A DNA stretch of 64,000 nucleotides from Lichenicola sp964247755 (GCA_964247755.1 CAXTVX010000010.1:1-64000); one strand, 5' to 3'; numbered from the stretch's first letter, positions 27,650-36,382 are shown. The notes: generated by a model not told the origin, from the sequence alone. A program made the numbers and translations.

Positions 27650-27733
27650 GAACGGTGTCCGATGCTGTGGTTCCCGAGTTGGTCGCGGGCAGGGGTCCGA
27701 TCTAGGGTCTGGGGGGTGGAGAAGGAACGGGAC

Positions 27734-28531
27734 ATGGCAGCGCGCGGAAGCGGATGTGGCGGCGCAGGAACGGCGGTGCTCGTCCTCGGGCTGGCCCTGG
27801 CGCTGGTGTCATGGCCCGGCGGCCGGGCCCGTGCGGCGGAGCGGCCGGTCACGGTGTTCGCGGCCGCCAGCCTGACCGACGCGATGGGCAAGGTGGCGCG
27901 GCTGTGGGTGGCGAAGGGGCATCCGATGCCGGCCCTGTCCTTTGCGTCCAGCGCGGTGCTGGCCCGGCAGGCGGCGCAGGGCGCGCCGGCCGACCTGTTC
28001 GTGTCGGCGGACGAGAAGTGGATGGACTGGGTGGCGGCGCGCGGGCTGGTGCAGCCCGGCACCCGCGGCGACCTGCTCGGCAACACCCTGGTGCTGGTGG
28101 AGAAGCAGGGGGAGCCGCCGGTGGCGATCGGGCCGAAGCTCGACCTTGCGGCGCTGCTCGGGCCCGGCGGTCGGCTTGCGGTCGGCGACCCCCGTTCGGT
28201 GCCGGCGGGGTTGTATGCCCAGGCGGCGCTGACCAAGCTCGGGCTGTGGGCTTCGGTGTCCGGCCGGCTGGCTCCGGCGGAGAACGTCCGGGCGGCGCTG
28301 CTGCTGGTGGAACGCGGCGAGGTGCGGGCCGGGATCGTGTACGGCAGCGACGTCCGGGCGGCGCCGGGGCTGTCGACCGCCGGGACCTTTCCCGAGGACA
28401 GCCATCCGCCGATCCTGTATCCGGCGGCGGCGCTGACGGCGGCACCCGAGTCGAGGGCGTTCCTGCGCTTCCTGCATACCGCGCCGTCAGGTGCCGTGTT
28501 CCGCGATGCCGGGTTCCAGACCCTTCCCTGA
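27734..28531 (+). CDS. modA: molybdate ABC transporter, periplasmic binding protein
   Basis: This 265-residue secreted protein has a signal peptide of about 35 residues (hydrophobic core VLVLGLALALVSW, cleavage near ARAAE) and the ModA pattern: TVFAAASLTDAM with oxyanion-binding serine, FASSAVLARQ, GAPADLFVSAD and AVGDPRSVPAG. It captures molybdate or tungstate for the ModBC pump. ATG 27734 has GAAGGAACGG upstream. Its stop overlaps the modB start by one base (TGATG), and modC and a Nudix gene follow as one operon. Confidence 0.94.
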   Translation: MAARGSGCGGAGTAVLVLGLALALVSWPGGRARAAERPVTVFAAASLTDAMGKVARLWVAKGHPMPALSFASSAVLARQAAQGAPADLFVSADEKWMDWVAARGLVQPGTRGDLLGNTLVLVEKQGEPPVAIGPKLDLAALLGPGGRLAVGDPRSVPAGLYAQAALTKLGLWASVSGRLAPAENVRAALLLVERGEVRAGIVYGSDVRAAPGLSTAGTFPEDSHPPILYPAAALTAAPESRAFLRFLHTAPSGAVFRDAGFQTLP

Positions 28532-29220
28532 TGCCCCGCTTCGCGCTCGACCCGGCGCAATGGGAGGCGGTGCGGCTGACCCTGCGCGTGGCGCTGCTGG
28601 CGGTGGGCGGGGCGCTGCCGGTGGCGCTGCTGCTGGCGTGGCTGCTGGCGCGTCCGGTGCTGCCGGGACGGCCGCTGCTGGACGCGCTGGTGCACCTGCC
28701 GACCGTGCTGCCGCCGGTGGTCACCGGGTGGCTGCTGCTGCTGCTGTTCGGGCTGAACGGCCCGGCGGGCGCGGTGCTGTGGCGGCTGTTCCGGGCGCGG
28801 CTGGTGTTCACCAGCGAGGGGGCGGCGCTGGCGACCGCGGTGATGGTGCTGCCGCTGATGGTGCGCACGATCCGGCTGTCGCTGGAGGCGATCGATCCGG
28901 GCTTGCCGGCCGCCGCCGCCGGGCTCGGCGCCGGCCCGCTGGACCGCTTCCTGTCCGTGACGCTGCCGCTGGCCGCTCCCGGCGTGCTGGCCGCGGTGGC
29001 GATCGGCTATGCTGCCAGCCTCGGCGAGTTCGGCGCGGTGATCACCTTTGCCGGCAGCATCCCGGGGCGCACGCAGACCCTGCCGCTGGCGATCTACCAG
29101 GCGCTGCAGGTGCCGGGCGGCGAGGTGGCGGCGGCCCGGCTGGCCTCCGTGTCGATCGTGCTGGCGCTGGCCGGGCTGCTGCTGTCGGAGCTGCTGCTGC
29201 GCCGGCTGCGGCGGCGGTGA
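28531..29220 (+). CDS. modB: molybdate ABC transporter permease
   Basis: This 229-residue inner-membrane permease has about five helices. The EAA loop, which contacts ModC, is visible as AAAGLGAGPLDRFLSVTLPLA, and the segments PTVLPPVVTGWLL and SLGEFGAVITFAGS are typical of ModB. It starts on the last base of the modA stop and ends overlapping the GTG of modC (GTGA), so the three proteins are translationally coupled. Confidence 0.95.
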   Translation: MPRFALDPAQWEAVRLTLRVALLAVGGALPVALLLAWLLARPVLPGRPLLDALVHLPTVLPPVVTGWLLLLLFGLNGPAGAVLWRLFRARLVFTSEGAALATAVMVLPLMVRTIRLSLEAIDPGLPAAAAGLGAGPLDRFLSVTLPLAAPGVLAAVAIGYAASLGEFGAVITFAGSIPGRTQTLPLAIYQALQVPGGEVAAARLASVSIVLALAGLLLSELLLRRLRRR

Positions 29221-30335
29221 CGCTCCGGGTGCGGCTGCGGCACCGGTTCGCGGCCGGGCAGTCGCTGGACCTGTCGCTGGAGGCGCCGCTGCCAGGGATC
29301 GTCGGGCTGTTCGGACCGTCCGGCGCTGGCAAGAGCACCCTGGTGGCGGCCCTGTGCGGCGTGTTCCGGCCGGACTGGAGCGAGATCAGGCTGGGCGACC
29401 GGGTGCTGTCCGGCCCCGGGATCTGGCTGCGGCCGGAAGCGCGACGCATCGGCACCGTGTTCCAGGACAGCCGGCTGTTCCCGCACCTGTCGGTGACCGG
29501 GAACCTGCGCTACGGCGCCAGGCGCGCACCGGCCTCTGCCGAGGGTCCCGGCTTCGACGAGGTGGTGGCGCTGCTGGGCCTCGAGACGCTGCTGCGTCGG
29601 CGCACCCGCGCCCTGTCCGGCGGCGAGCGGCAGCGGGTGGCGATTGGGCGCGCGCTGCTGTCGCGGCCGGCGCTGCTGGCGATGGACGAGCCGTTGTCAG
29701 GGCTGGACGACGCGCGGCGGGCGGAGATCCTGCCGTTCCTGCTGCGGCTGCGCGCGCGGGCCGGCCTGCCGATCCTGTACGTGACGCACCGGCGGGACGA
29801 GGCGATGCAGCTCTGCGACACCCTGGCGCTGGTCGAGGCCGGGCGGGTGGTGGGGTGCGGGAAGGTGGCGGCGATGCTGTCGGATGGTCCGATGGCGGAG
29901 CGGCCCGACGCCGCGGCGCTGCTGGAGGGCGTGGTCGCCGGGCACGAGGCGGAGCGCGGCCTGACGCGGATCGACGCGGGCGGGCTCGTGTTGTCGATCG
30001 CCTTGCTGCCGTGCGCGGTCGGCACGCGGTTGCGGCTGTCGGTTCCGGCGCGCGAAGTGGTGCTGCTGCGGCCCGACGGTGACGCGCCGCAGACCAGCGC
30101 CCAGAACGCGCTGCCGATGCGGGTGCGCACGGTCCGTCCGGTGGGGGATGCGGAGGCGGTGGTGGTGCTGGAACCGCGGCCGGAGGGCGGCGCGGCGCTG
30201 CTGTCGCGGGTGACGCGGGATTCGGTCGACAGGCTCGGGCTGTCGCCGGGAACCCCGCTGGTCGCGCTCGTGAAGTCGTCGTCGGTGTCGGTGCTGGATC
30301 GGGAGGAACGAGGATGGACGAGCCGGCCTGGCTGA
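29217..30335 (+). CDS. modC: molybdate ABC transporter ATP-binding protein
   Basis: This 372-residue protein has an ATPase domain (1-230) with Walker A GPSGAGKST, Q-loop VFQDSRLFPH, signature LSGGERQR, Walker B LLAMDEPLSGLD and H-loop THRRDEA. A C-terminal Mop/TOBE-like domain (about 290-365) is where family members bind oxyanion for feedback. The GTG start overlaps the modB stop by three bases and is the only start that gives a normal N-terminus. The last 22 bases overlap the Nudix gene. Confidence 0.94.
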   Translation: MTLRVRLRHRFAAGQSLDLSLEAPLPGIVGLFGPSGAGKSTLVAALCGVFRPDWSEIRLGDRVLSGPGIWLRPEARRIGTVFQDSRLFPHLSVTGNLRYGARRAPASAEGPGFDEVVALLGLETLLRRRTRALSGGERQRVAIGRALLSRPALLAMDEPLSGLDDARRAEILPFLLRLRARAGLPILYVTHRRDEAMQLCDTLALVEAGRVVGCGKVAAMLSDGPMAERPDAAALLEGVVAGHEAERGLTRIDAGGLVLSIALLPCAVGTRLRLSVPAREVVLLRPDGDAPQTSAQNALPMRVRTVRPVGDAEAVVVLEPRPEGGAALLSRVTRDSVDRLGLSPGTPLVALVKSSSVSVLDREERGWTSRPG

Positions 30336-30961
30336 CCTGGGCGCGCGAGGTGCAGGCGCTGGCGCAGAGCGGGCTCGCCTTTTCCCGCGACCCCTACGAC
30401 GTCGAGCGCTATCGGGCGCTGACCGCGCTGGCGGCGCGGATGATGGCAGCGTCGAGCGGCGGGGCGGCGACGGCGGACGGGCTCGGTGCGCTGTTCGCCG
30501 CCGAGACCGGCTACGCGACGCCGAAGGTGGACGTGCGTGGTGCGGTGTTCGACGCCGAAGGCCGGCTGCTGATGGTGCGCGAGCTGGCGGATGGGGGACG
30601 CTGGACCCTGCCGGGCGGCTGGGCGGACGTGAACCAGACCGCGTCGGAATGCGCCGTGCGCGAGGTTCTGGAGGAATCCGGGTACGTGGTGCGGGCGGGG
30701 AAGCTGGCGCTGCTGCACGACCGCGCGCGGCAAGGCCATCATCCGGCCGGGCCGTTCTCGATCTACAAGCTGTTCTTCCTGTGCACGCTGGTCCACGACA
30801 CGCCGGTGGCGACCGGCCCGAACATCGAAACCGCCGGGGCCCGGTTCTGGGCGGAGCACGAGATCCCGGGCGAGCTGTCCACCGGCCGGGTGCTGCCGCA
30901 GCAGATCGTGCGGCTGTTCGCGCACCATCGGCAGCCGGAGCTGCCGACGGAGTTCGATTGA
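30314..30961 (+). CDS. Nudix hydrolase with NUDIX_N domain and substituted Nudix box
   Basis: This 215-residue protein has an N-terminal helical NUDIX_N segment (about 1-65) and a Nudix domain. The Nudix box runs from G102 to Y124 and keeps REVLEE (116-121), but the first glutamate of the G-x5-E pattern is Q108. Relatives with this N-terminal domain hydrolyse ADP-ribose or similar diphosphates. The three core catalytic glutamates are present, so it is probably active. It starts 22 bases inside modC, after GGGAGGAACGAGG, making it the fourth gene of the mod operon; a link to molybdenum metabolism is possible but not shown. Confidence 0.88.
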   Translation: MDEPAWLTWAREVQALAQSGLAFSRDPYDVERYRALTALAARMMAASSGGAATADGLGALFAAETGYATPKVDVRGAVFDAEGRLLMVRELADGGRWTLPGGWADVNQTASECAVREVLEESGYVVRAGKLALLHDRARQGHHPAGPFSIYKLFFLCTLVHDTPVATGPNIETAGARFWAEHEIPGELSTGRVLPQQIVRLFAHHRQPELPTEFD

Positions 30962-30971
30962 CGCCTGCCGG

Positions 30972-31214
30972 TCAGCCGATGGGGCGGCGCGGCGGGCCGG
31001 CCGGCACCGTCGCAGCGGCTGCGGGCGCCGGAGTGCCGCGCAGCTCGACCTCCAGCTCGGCGATGCGCTTGCGCACGCTGTCGCGCAGAGTGGGCGCGGT
31101 GTGCACCTTCATCGCCGCCAGGGTTTCGCGCAGCTCGCGCAACTGCTTCTGCTTTTCCGCCACGCTGCGTCGGATCGGCTGGTTGTCGGAAAACTGTCCC
31201 TGGAAGGCGCGCAT
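30972..31214 (-). CDS. small coiled-coil protein, 80 residues
   Basis: This 80-residue hydrophilic protein begins MRAFQGQFSDNQPIRRS and then forms a charged amphipathic helix (about 18-60, rich in E, K, R and L) followed by an alanine/proline-rich tail. No family is recognised. ATG 31212-31214 has GGGGAG seven to eight bases upstream on the minus strand. It is convergent with the Nudix gene, with a 10-base gap between stops. Confidence 0.65.
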   Translation of the reverse strand: MRAFQGQFSDNQPIRRSVAEKQKQLRELRETLAAMKVHTAPTLRDSVRKRIAELEVELRGTPAPAAAATVPAGPPRRPIG

Positions 31215-31544
31215 CGGTTCTCTCCCCTCTTGTTTCCATGAGGCGGAGCGTTGCGTCCGTCCCGGAACGGGCCTTGTTGGCGACCCATCACCATAGTGTG
31301 GCACCGGCCCGGGAGGCGGCCAAGCCTCGGTGCCGCGCAACCTTCCCCCCTCGTTCCGGATGGGCGTGTGTGGCTGGCGATGGCTCGGCCGGCGCAGCCT
31401 CGGAGCCGTGCGCGCGATGGAGCAGCGTTGAGCCACGAGACTATCCTGCACCAATCGCTGCGGCCGCGTGGCCGATCACCTGTCGCCGTTGGCCTGGCCG
31501 CCTGCAGGCGTACCCGTTACGTCGGATCAAGCTGCCGTCGATCG
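31215..31544. other. 330-base intergenic stretch
   Basis: No intact gene is seen. The first part should hold the promoter of the 80-residue coiled-coil gene. The plus strand near 31420-31530 reads like the wreck of an IS30-type transposase (separate entry). The last part is simply downstream of the secreted-protein gene that ends at 31545. Confidence 0.5.
31420..31530 (+). pseudogene. possible remnant of an IS30-family transposase
   Basis: A short plus-strand reading contains LSHETILHQSL and, a little further, LAACRRTRYV. These resemble the VSHETIYQSL ... LAACLRTGRAV stretch of IS30-type transposases, with an inserted residue and damaged spacing. No start, stop, catalytic residues or terminal repeats are left. 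The similarity is recalled from memory and short, so chance cannot be excluded. Confidence 0.3.
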
Positions 31545-32045
31545 TCAGCGACCCGGCACCCGGTCGAAGTGCCAGTCGGAGAACGTCCCCGGATGACCTT
31601 CGGGACCCATCTCGATGAGCAGGCGCCAGCGATCATGCAGCGGGTCATGGGTCAGACGGTTGCGGAACGTCCCGTCGGGATGGGGAAAGGCGATCAGCAC
31701 GAGGTCGCTGCCCACGCGACCGGCTCCCAGCGTGCGTGACGTTTCGCCGCCAGTCGCGTCCAGCCAATGCACGACGAGGTCGTTGGTGGCAGCTTCATCG
31801 AAGAAGACACGCGCCTCGCAGCGATCGCGCCCACGTGGATCACGGACGTGCATCTCGAGGAAGGCGCCGCCGGGCTCTGCCGGACATCCGCACCGATGCG
31901 GGTTTCCCGTCCGGGGGATCGTTCCGGACACCATCCAGGAACCGACCAGATGGCCAAGCACTCCACGTGCGATCGAAGCCGCGTGCGCGGGCAGCGGGCA
32001 TGTCACCGCACAGCAGAGCCCAAGACCTGCGATCGTTCTGCGCAT
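31545..32045 (-). CDS. secreted protein of unknown function (DUF1579-like)
   Basis: This 166-residue protein has a signal peptide (MRRTIAGLGLCCAV..., cleavage near AHAAS). The mature part opens with LGHLVGSWMVSGTI, followed by FLEMHV, ARVFFDEA, VVHWLDATGGE and FRNRLTHDP. This looks like the small beta-barrel, lipocalin-like proteins grouped around DUF1579, whose role is unknown. ATG 32043-32045 has CCGGAGG four bases upstream. It follows hisC on the same strand after 65 bases, but nothing suggests a shared function. Confidence 0.72.
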   Translation of the reverse strand: MRRTIAGLGLCCAVTCPLPAHAASIARGVLGHLVGSWMVSGTIPRTGNPHRCGCPAEPGGAFLEMHVRDPRGRDRCEARVFFDEAATNDLVVHWLDATGGETSRTLGAGRVGSDLVLIAFPHPDGTFRNRLTHDPLHDRWRLLIEMGPEGHPGTFSDWHFDRVPGR

Positions 32046-32110
32046 GATGCCTCCGGGGGATGCGTCCGGCTGCGGCCTGGAACCATCAGCGGTCAGGTTC
32101 ATGACCGCGT

Positions 32111-33181
32111 CTAGGCGGCCTCGGTGGCGAGGATGGCCGACAGGGCGTCGAGCAGGATGGCGCACTCGGCGTCGGTGCCGACCGTGATCCGCAGGTAGTC
32201 GGCGATCCGCGGCGCGCCGAAGTGGCGCACCAGCACGCCCGCCTCGCGCAGCGCGGCCTGCAGCGTGGCGCCGCTCCGCCTCCCGTGGCGCGCGAACACG
32301 AAGTTGGCGGCAGACGGCAGCACGGAGAAGCTCAGCCGCTCCAGGCCTTCCGTCAGGTGCCCGCGGCTCCGCATGATGCGGGTGCGGGTGGTCTCGAACC
32401 AGGCCTGGTCCTCGATCGCGGCGACGGCGCCGGCCTCGGCCAGCCGGTCGAGCGGGTAGGAGTTGAAGCTGTCCTTGACCCGCTGGAGCGCCTCGATCAG
32501 CGACGGGTCGCCGAACGCGGCGCCCACGCGCAGCCCGGCCAGCGCCCTCGACTTGGACAGGGTGTGCACCACCAGGAGGTTGGGATGGCGGTCGATCAGC
32601 CGGACGGCGGAGGACGCGCCGAAATCCACGTAGGCCTCGTCGACCAGCACCGGCTGGTCCGGATGCTCGGCGAGCAGGGTTTCGATCGCGCCCAGGGGCA
32701 GGGCGATGCCGGTGGGGGCGTTGGGGTTGGCGACGATGATCGCGCCGCAGGAGCGCCGGTAGTCCTCGACCCTGATGGCGAGGCTGCCATCCAGCGGCAC
32801 CGTCTCGAAGGCAACGTCGTAGAGCCGGCAGTACACCGGGTAGAAGCTGTAGGTGATGTCGGGGAACAGCAGCGGCGCGTCGTGCCGGAGCAGGCCCTGG
32901 AAGGCGTGCGCCAGCACCTCGTCGGAGCCGTTGCCGACGAACACCTGCGCCCGGTCGATCCGGTGGTGGCGCGCCAGCGCGTCGCGCAGCGCCAGGCTGG
33001 CAGGGTCCGGGTACAGGCGCAGCGTGTCGCCGGTGGCGGCGCGTATGGCGTCCAGCGCGTGCGGGCTGGGACCGTACGGGCACTCGTTGGTGTTGAGCTT
33101 GACCAGCCCGGCCCGTTTCGGCTGCTCGCCGGGCACGTAGGGGACCAGGCCGTGGACGCGGTCACTCCAGAAGCGGCTCAT
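32111..33181 (-). CDS. hisC: histidinol-phosphate aminotransferase
   Basis: This 356-residue PLP-dependent class I/II aminotransferase converts imidazole-acetol phosphate to histidinol phosphate. Visible features are NTNECPYGPSP, the YPDP loop, NPNAPTG, DEAYVDFG and the PLP lysine K210 in TLSKSRALAGLR, followed by FNSYPLD. The ATG at 33179-33181 gives the usual length; an upstream GTG would add 20 unmatched residues. No other his gene is adjacent. HisC paralogues can also act on aromatic amino acids, so the substrate is not certain. Confidence 0.9.
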   Translation of the reverse strand: MSRFWSDRVHGLVPYVPGEQPKRAGLVKLNTNECPYGPSPHALDAIRAATGDTLRLYPDPASLALRDALARHHRIDRAQVFVGNGSDEVLAHAFQGLLRHDAPLLFPDITYSFYPVYCRLYDVAFETVPLDGSLAIRVEDYRRSCGAIIVANPNAPTGIALPLGAIETLLAEHPDQPVLVDEAYVDFGASSAVRLIDRHPNLLVVHTLSKSRALAGLRVGAAFGDPSLIEALQRVKDSFNSYPLDRLAEAGAVAAIEDQAWFETTRTRIMRSRGHLTEGLERLSFSVLPSAANFVFARHGRRSGATLQAALREAGVLVRHFGAPRIADYLRITVGTDAECAILLDALSAILATEAA

Positions 33182-33220
33182 GAAACGGGTCCAGCGGTTG
33201 GCGTGGCGGGAAGCCCCAAG

Positions 33221-33249
33221 GATATAGGACGCCCGCCACACGGTGTCGC
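33221..33249 (-). promoter_or_regulatory. candidate promoter of hisC
   Basis: On the minus strand GCGACA (33249-33244) and TATATC (33226-33221) are 17 bases apart, about 40 bases before the chosen hisC start. The -10 is an unusually AT-rich hexamer for this region; the -35 matches four of six consensus bases. Confidence 0.35.
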
Positions 33250-33312
33250 GAGGGGGTGGAACGGCGTGGCGACATCGGACGTGAAGGGAAACAAGCCGAC
33301 AGGAGAATGCTC

Positions 33313-33888
33313 ATGCTGCAGAACATCCCCGCGAGCGCCGGACGCGCGTTGCAGAACTTCCGCAGCGGCGCCGACAAGCTGGTATCGGCCGATCCCGCCT
33401 TCGCGTCGGTGCCGGACGTGATCCAGCTGAGTTCGCCGGCCTTCGCGCAAGGCGGGTCGATCCCGGCCGAGCACACCGAGGACGGCGCCAGGCTGTCCCC
33501 GCCGCTGGAATGGATCGGGGTGCCGCCGGAAGCGGAAAGCCTGGTGCTGCTGATCGAGGACCAGGACAGTCCGACCCCGCGTCCGCTGGTGCACGCCATC
33601 CTGGCCGGGCTGGCGGCGGTGGATGGCGGCCTGGCCGCCGGCGCGCTGCCGAGCCCGCAGCACGAGGGCGAGCCGCTGGACATGGGGCGCAACTCGTTCA
33701 TGCAGCGCGCCTACCTGCCGCCGGACCCGCCGCGCGGACACGGGCCGCATGCCTACGCGTTCCAGCTGTTCGCGCTGGACATGGTGCCGGAGTTCGACAG
33801 CGTGCCGGGGCGCAGCGCCCTGGTGGCCGCACTGAAGGGGCACGTGATCGCACGTGGTACGCTGGTCGGGACCTACGAGCGTTCCTAG
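33313..33888 (+). CDS. YbhB/YbcL-family (Raf kinase inhibitor-like, PEBP) protein
   Basis: This 191-residue protein of the phosphatidylethanolamine-binding fold has LSSPAF, GARLSPPLEW, SLVLLIEDQDSPTPRPLVHAI (the conserved D-x-D-x-P and H motifs) and HAYAFQLFALD. Bacterial members are soluble and of unclear role. Two close ATGs exist; the second (33313) is chosen because AGGAG lies seven bases upstream of it and directly abuts the first. The gene is followed by a strong hairpin and is convergent with the S53 peptidase. Confidence 0.88.
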   Translation: MLQNIPASAGRALQNFRSGADKLVSADPAFASVPDVIQLSSPAFAQGGSIPAEHTEDGARLSPPLEWIGVPPEAESLVLLIEDQDSPTPRPLVHAILAGLAAVDGGLAAGALPSPQHEGEPLDMGRNSFMQRAYLPPDPPRGHGPHAYAFQLFALDMVPEFDSVPGRSALVAALKGHVIARGTLVGTYERS

Positions 33889-33895
33889 CCCAGTT

Positions 33896-33926
33896 GGAGC
33901 GGCCGGGGTGATACCCCGGCCGCTCC
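33896..33926. terminator. bidirectional hairpin terminator
   Basis: A perfect 14-bp stem (GGAGCGGCCGGGGT / ACCCCGGCCGCTCC) with a 3-base loop lies between the convergent YbhB-like and S53 peptidase genes. There is no clear T-run on either side, but the position and strength suit termination in both directions. Confidence 0.8.
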
Positions 33927-33946
33927 CTGTCGCGGGCCTGGCGCGT

Positions 33947-35818
33947 TCAGTGGATCAGCTTGAGCGCGGCGAGGCCGATCGCCAGCCTGGTCGCATCCAG
34001 CACGCCGTTGCCGACCGCGTTGTCGTAGCCGCCGACGGCGCCGTAGCCCCAGTTGTCGCCGGCCTTGATGTCGGTCGAGATCAGCGAGCCCAGCGAGTAC
34101 AGGAGGGGGTTCAGCTGGCCGGTGCGACCATCCAGGCCCTGCACGAACAGGGCGTTGACGCCGTTCAGCTGCGGGGCGACGAAGCTCGTGCCGCCGTAGA
34201 AGTTCTGGACGGCACCTTCCTCGATGAACTGGTAGCCCGACTCGGGATCGGCGTTGGTCGACAGGTCGGGCGAGTTGCGTCCGGCGAAGTTGGCCGGCAG
34301 CACGTATTGCAGCACCGGGCCGGCACCGTTGTCCTGCGTCAGGGTCTGGCCCGGCTTGGTCAGGGTGATGCCCTTCACGCCGTCCTGGTACCAGGGCTTG
34401 CCGAAGTAGGAGCTGACGCCGCCGCCGTCGCCGGTGGAGAACACCGACGACACGGGCAGGTCGGCGGCATGGCCCTGGGCCGCCGCCTCGGTGGAGATGT
34501 AGTCCCAGCCCCAGGCCTGCTGCTGGGCTACCGACAGCACCACGCCGTCGGTCAGGGTGAACGAGAACGGCAGCGTGGTGCCGCCGGCGGCCGTCACCAG
34601 CGGGTCGCTGGACGGATGGTCCACCGCATAGGGCGCGTTGCACACCGGGTTCGCGGCGCTCGGCGTGCCGAAGGCCGGGCAGCCCTCCACGGTGTCGAAC
34701 GATCCGGAATCGCCCGACGCGATGAACACCGACTGGCCCTGCAGCGCCATCTCGAGGAAGGCGTCGTGGAACGCGTCGAGCAGGAAGGTCTGGCTGCTGG
34801 TGGGCGAAGCGATGTCGGTGAAGAAGTCGAGCTCGGGCTGGCCCCAGGAGGACGACACGGTGTCGGCGATGTTGTCCGACGCGGCGGCCTCGAAGGCGTC
34901 GATGAAGTTGGCGTTGGTGTTGTTGGGCGAGATGTAGACCCGCTCATTGGCGCCGGGCGCGATGGCACCGGACTCCTCGACGTCGATGTCGGTCTCGCCT
35001 TCGCCGAGCGCGTCGCTCGGTGCGATGGACGTGCCGCCGTCGACGTCCACGGTGGTGATTCGCGTCTGCGACACGTTCAGCCCGATCTGCTTCCAGAACA
35101 GGTAGGCGTCGGAGGGCGCGAAGTTGGCGAGCGTCACGATGCCGACCGTGGTGCCGCGGCCGTTGAGCCTGAGCGCGTAGATCGGGTCGACGTGGTAGAA
35201 CTTCTCGAAGTCGGCCGGGAGGTAGTTGCCCGGGGTGCCGCCGGTCAGCGTGCCGCCGACCGCCCTGGGCGTGGTGTCGTGCCCCACCGCCGCCGTCGCG
35301 CGCTGCGAGTGCGGATGGCTGAAGGTGTTCAGGCCGCCGACGCCGCGGACCAGGCCGCGGAGCGAGCGCGGCAGGGTGATCGCCCGGTCCGGCACGATGC
35401 CGCTGTGCCCGTTCAGGGCGACGTGGTGCAGCTTCACGCTCATCACCGCCTCGGCGGTGCCGGCGCTGCTGATCACCTCGATCGCGAGGTGGTTCGGGAA
35501 CACGTAGTCGATGGTGTAGCCGAGCTGCACCAGCGCCGCCTCGACCTGGGCGATCTGGGCGTCGCTCGGCGCGTACTGGCTGACGAACTGCTGCACCGAC
35601 AGGAACCTGTGGTAGCCGGGACCCGGGGTCTGCAGCGCCCGCGCCGCGGCTTCCGCCGCCTGCGGATGCTGGATCGGCAGGTAGACGGTCTGGGCGAGGA
35701 TGTCGCCGACCGACACGTCGCCGGTCGTCGCGGCTCGGCCCGCGGTCGCGCCGACCGCGAGCCCGGCCAGGACCGAGGCGACGGACAAGGAAAGCCGCTG
35801 CTTGAAGCTGTGGAGCAT
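33947..35818 (-). CDS. secreted S53 (sedolisin/pro-kumamolisin) peptidase
   Basis: This 623-residue exported acid peptidase has a signal peptide (about 1-30), an activation prodomain (about 35-180, with YHRFLSVQQFVSQYAPS typical of kumamolisin pro-regions) and a catalytic domain. Catalytic residues are visible: E and D in GEGETDIDVEESGAIAPGA, the oxyanion aspartate in ASGDSGS and the serine in GGTSFVAPQ. A calcium-site segment (GDNWGYGAVGGYD) closes the protein. Such enzymes work at low pH, which would suit an acidophilic or acid-producing host. ATG 35816-35818 is chosen because the signal follows; a longer reading has no signal. Confidence 0.9.
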   Translation of the reverse strand: MLHSFKQRLSLSVASVLAGLAVGATAGRAATTGDVSVGDILAQTVYLPIQHPQAAEAAARALQTPGPGYHRFLSVQQFVSQYAPSDAQIAQVEAALVQLGYTIDYVFPNHLAIEVISSAGTAEAVMSVKLHHVALNGHSGIVPDRAITLPRSLRGLVRGVGGLNTFSHPHSQRATAAVGHDTTPRAVGGTLTGGTPGNYLPADFEKFYHVDPIYALRLNGRGTTVGIVTLANFAPSDAYLFWKQIGLNVSQTRITTVDVDGGTSIAPSDALGEGETDIDVEESGAIAPGANERVYISPNNTNANFIDAFEAAASDNIADTVSSSWGQPELDFFTDIASPTSSQTFLLDAFHDAFLEMALQGQSVFIASGDSGSFDTVEGCPAFGTPSAANPVCNAPYAVDHPSSDPLVTAAGGTTLPFSFTLTDGVVLSVAQQQAWGWDYISTEAAAQGHAADLPVSSVFSTGDGGGVSSYFGKPWYQDGVKGITLTKPGQTLTQDNGAGPVLQYVLPANFAGRNSPDLSTNADPESGYQFIEEGAVQNFYGGTSFVAPQLNGVNALFVQGLDGRTGQLNPLLYSLGSLISTDIKAGDNWGYGAVGGYDNAVGNGVLDATRLAIGLAALKLIH

Positions 35819-35938
35819 TGAGATCCCGTTTCCATCCCGTGCGACGAATGTCACCGTATGGGACGAACAGTGGCCGCATGGAACGAACCCGGTCAAGCGG
35901 CGGGGCGCACCGGACGACGGATCGGACGGGCGATCCGG

Positions 35939-36382
35939 TCAGAAGATGCATACCAAGGCGAGGCCGCCGATCATTAGCGCGCCGCCGACGATCCGCCACA
36001 GCGTCGCCGGGTGGCGCTCGAAGCCGACGATGCCGAGGTGGTCGAGCAGGATGGCCGACACCAGGGTCGCCGTCACCACGATGCCGTTGTAGCTGGCGGC
36101 CCCCAGCCTGCCCGCGAACAGGACGGTGGCGACGATCGGCACCACGGCGATCACGGTGCCCAGCCAGGCCCACCAGGGTGTGTGCGAGAAGCCGGCCGAG
36201 GTCGGGAACGGTTCGCGGCTGACCAGCAGCCCGACGACCGCGGCGGCGCCGGAGATCGCGCACACGAACAGCGTGCACCACCAGGGGCGGCCGAGGGCAC
36301 GCATCAGCGCGGCGTTGGTGCCGGAATGGATGGCGTTGAGCAGGCCGACGAACGCCACGAAGGCGTAGGAAAGCACAGGCAT
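35939..36382 (-). CDS. DMT-family membrane protein, YdcZ (DUF606) type
   Basis: This 147-residue protein has about five hydrophobic helices. The first, VAFVGLLNAIHSGTNAALMRALG, is typical of the YdcZ half-size transporters that act as pairs; the last, IVGGALMIGGLALVCIF, also fits. The substrate is unknown. ATG 36380-36382 gives the family's normal length. The DUF421 gene upstream on the same strand ends 32 bases before, so the two may be cotranscribed. Confidence 0.82.
   Translation of the reverse strand: MPVLSYAFVAFVGLLNAIHSGTNAALMRALGRPWWCTLFVCAISGAAAVVGLLVSREPFPTSAGFSHTPWWAWLGTVIAVVPIVATVLFAGRLGAASYNGIVVTATLVSAILLDHLGIVGFERHPATLWRIVGGALMIGGLALVCIF

Noticed and set aside
27650..27733. Possible TPP riboswitch upstream of thiM
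   Set aside because: The 84-base gap lacks the conserved CUGAGA-type core and is too short for the full element plus an expression platform.
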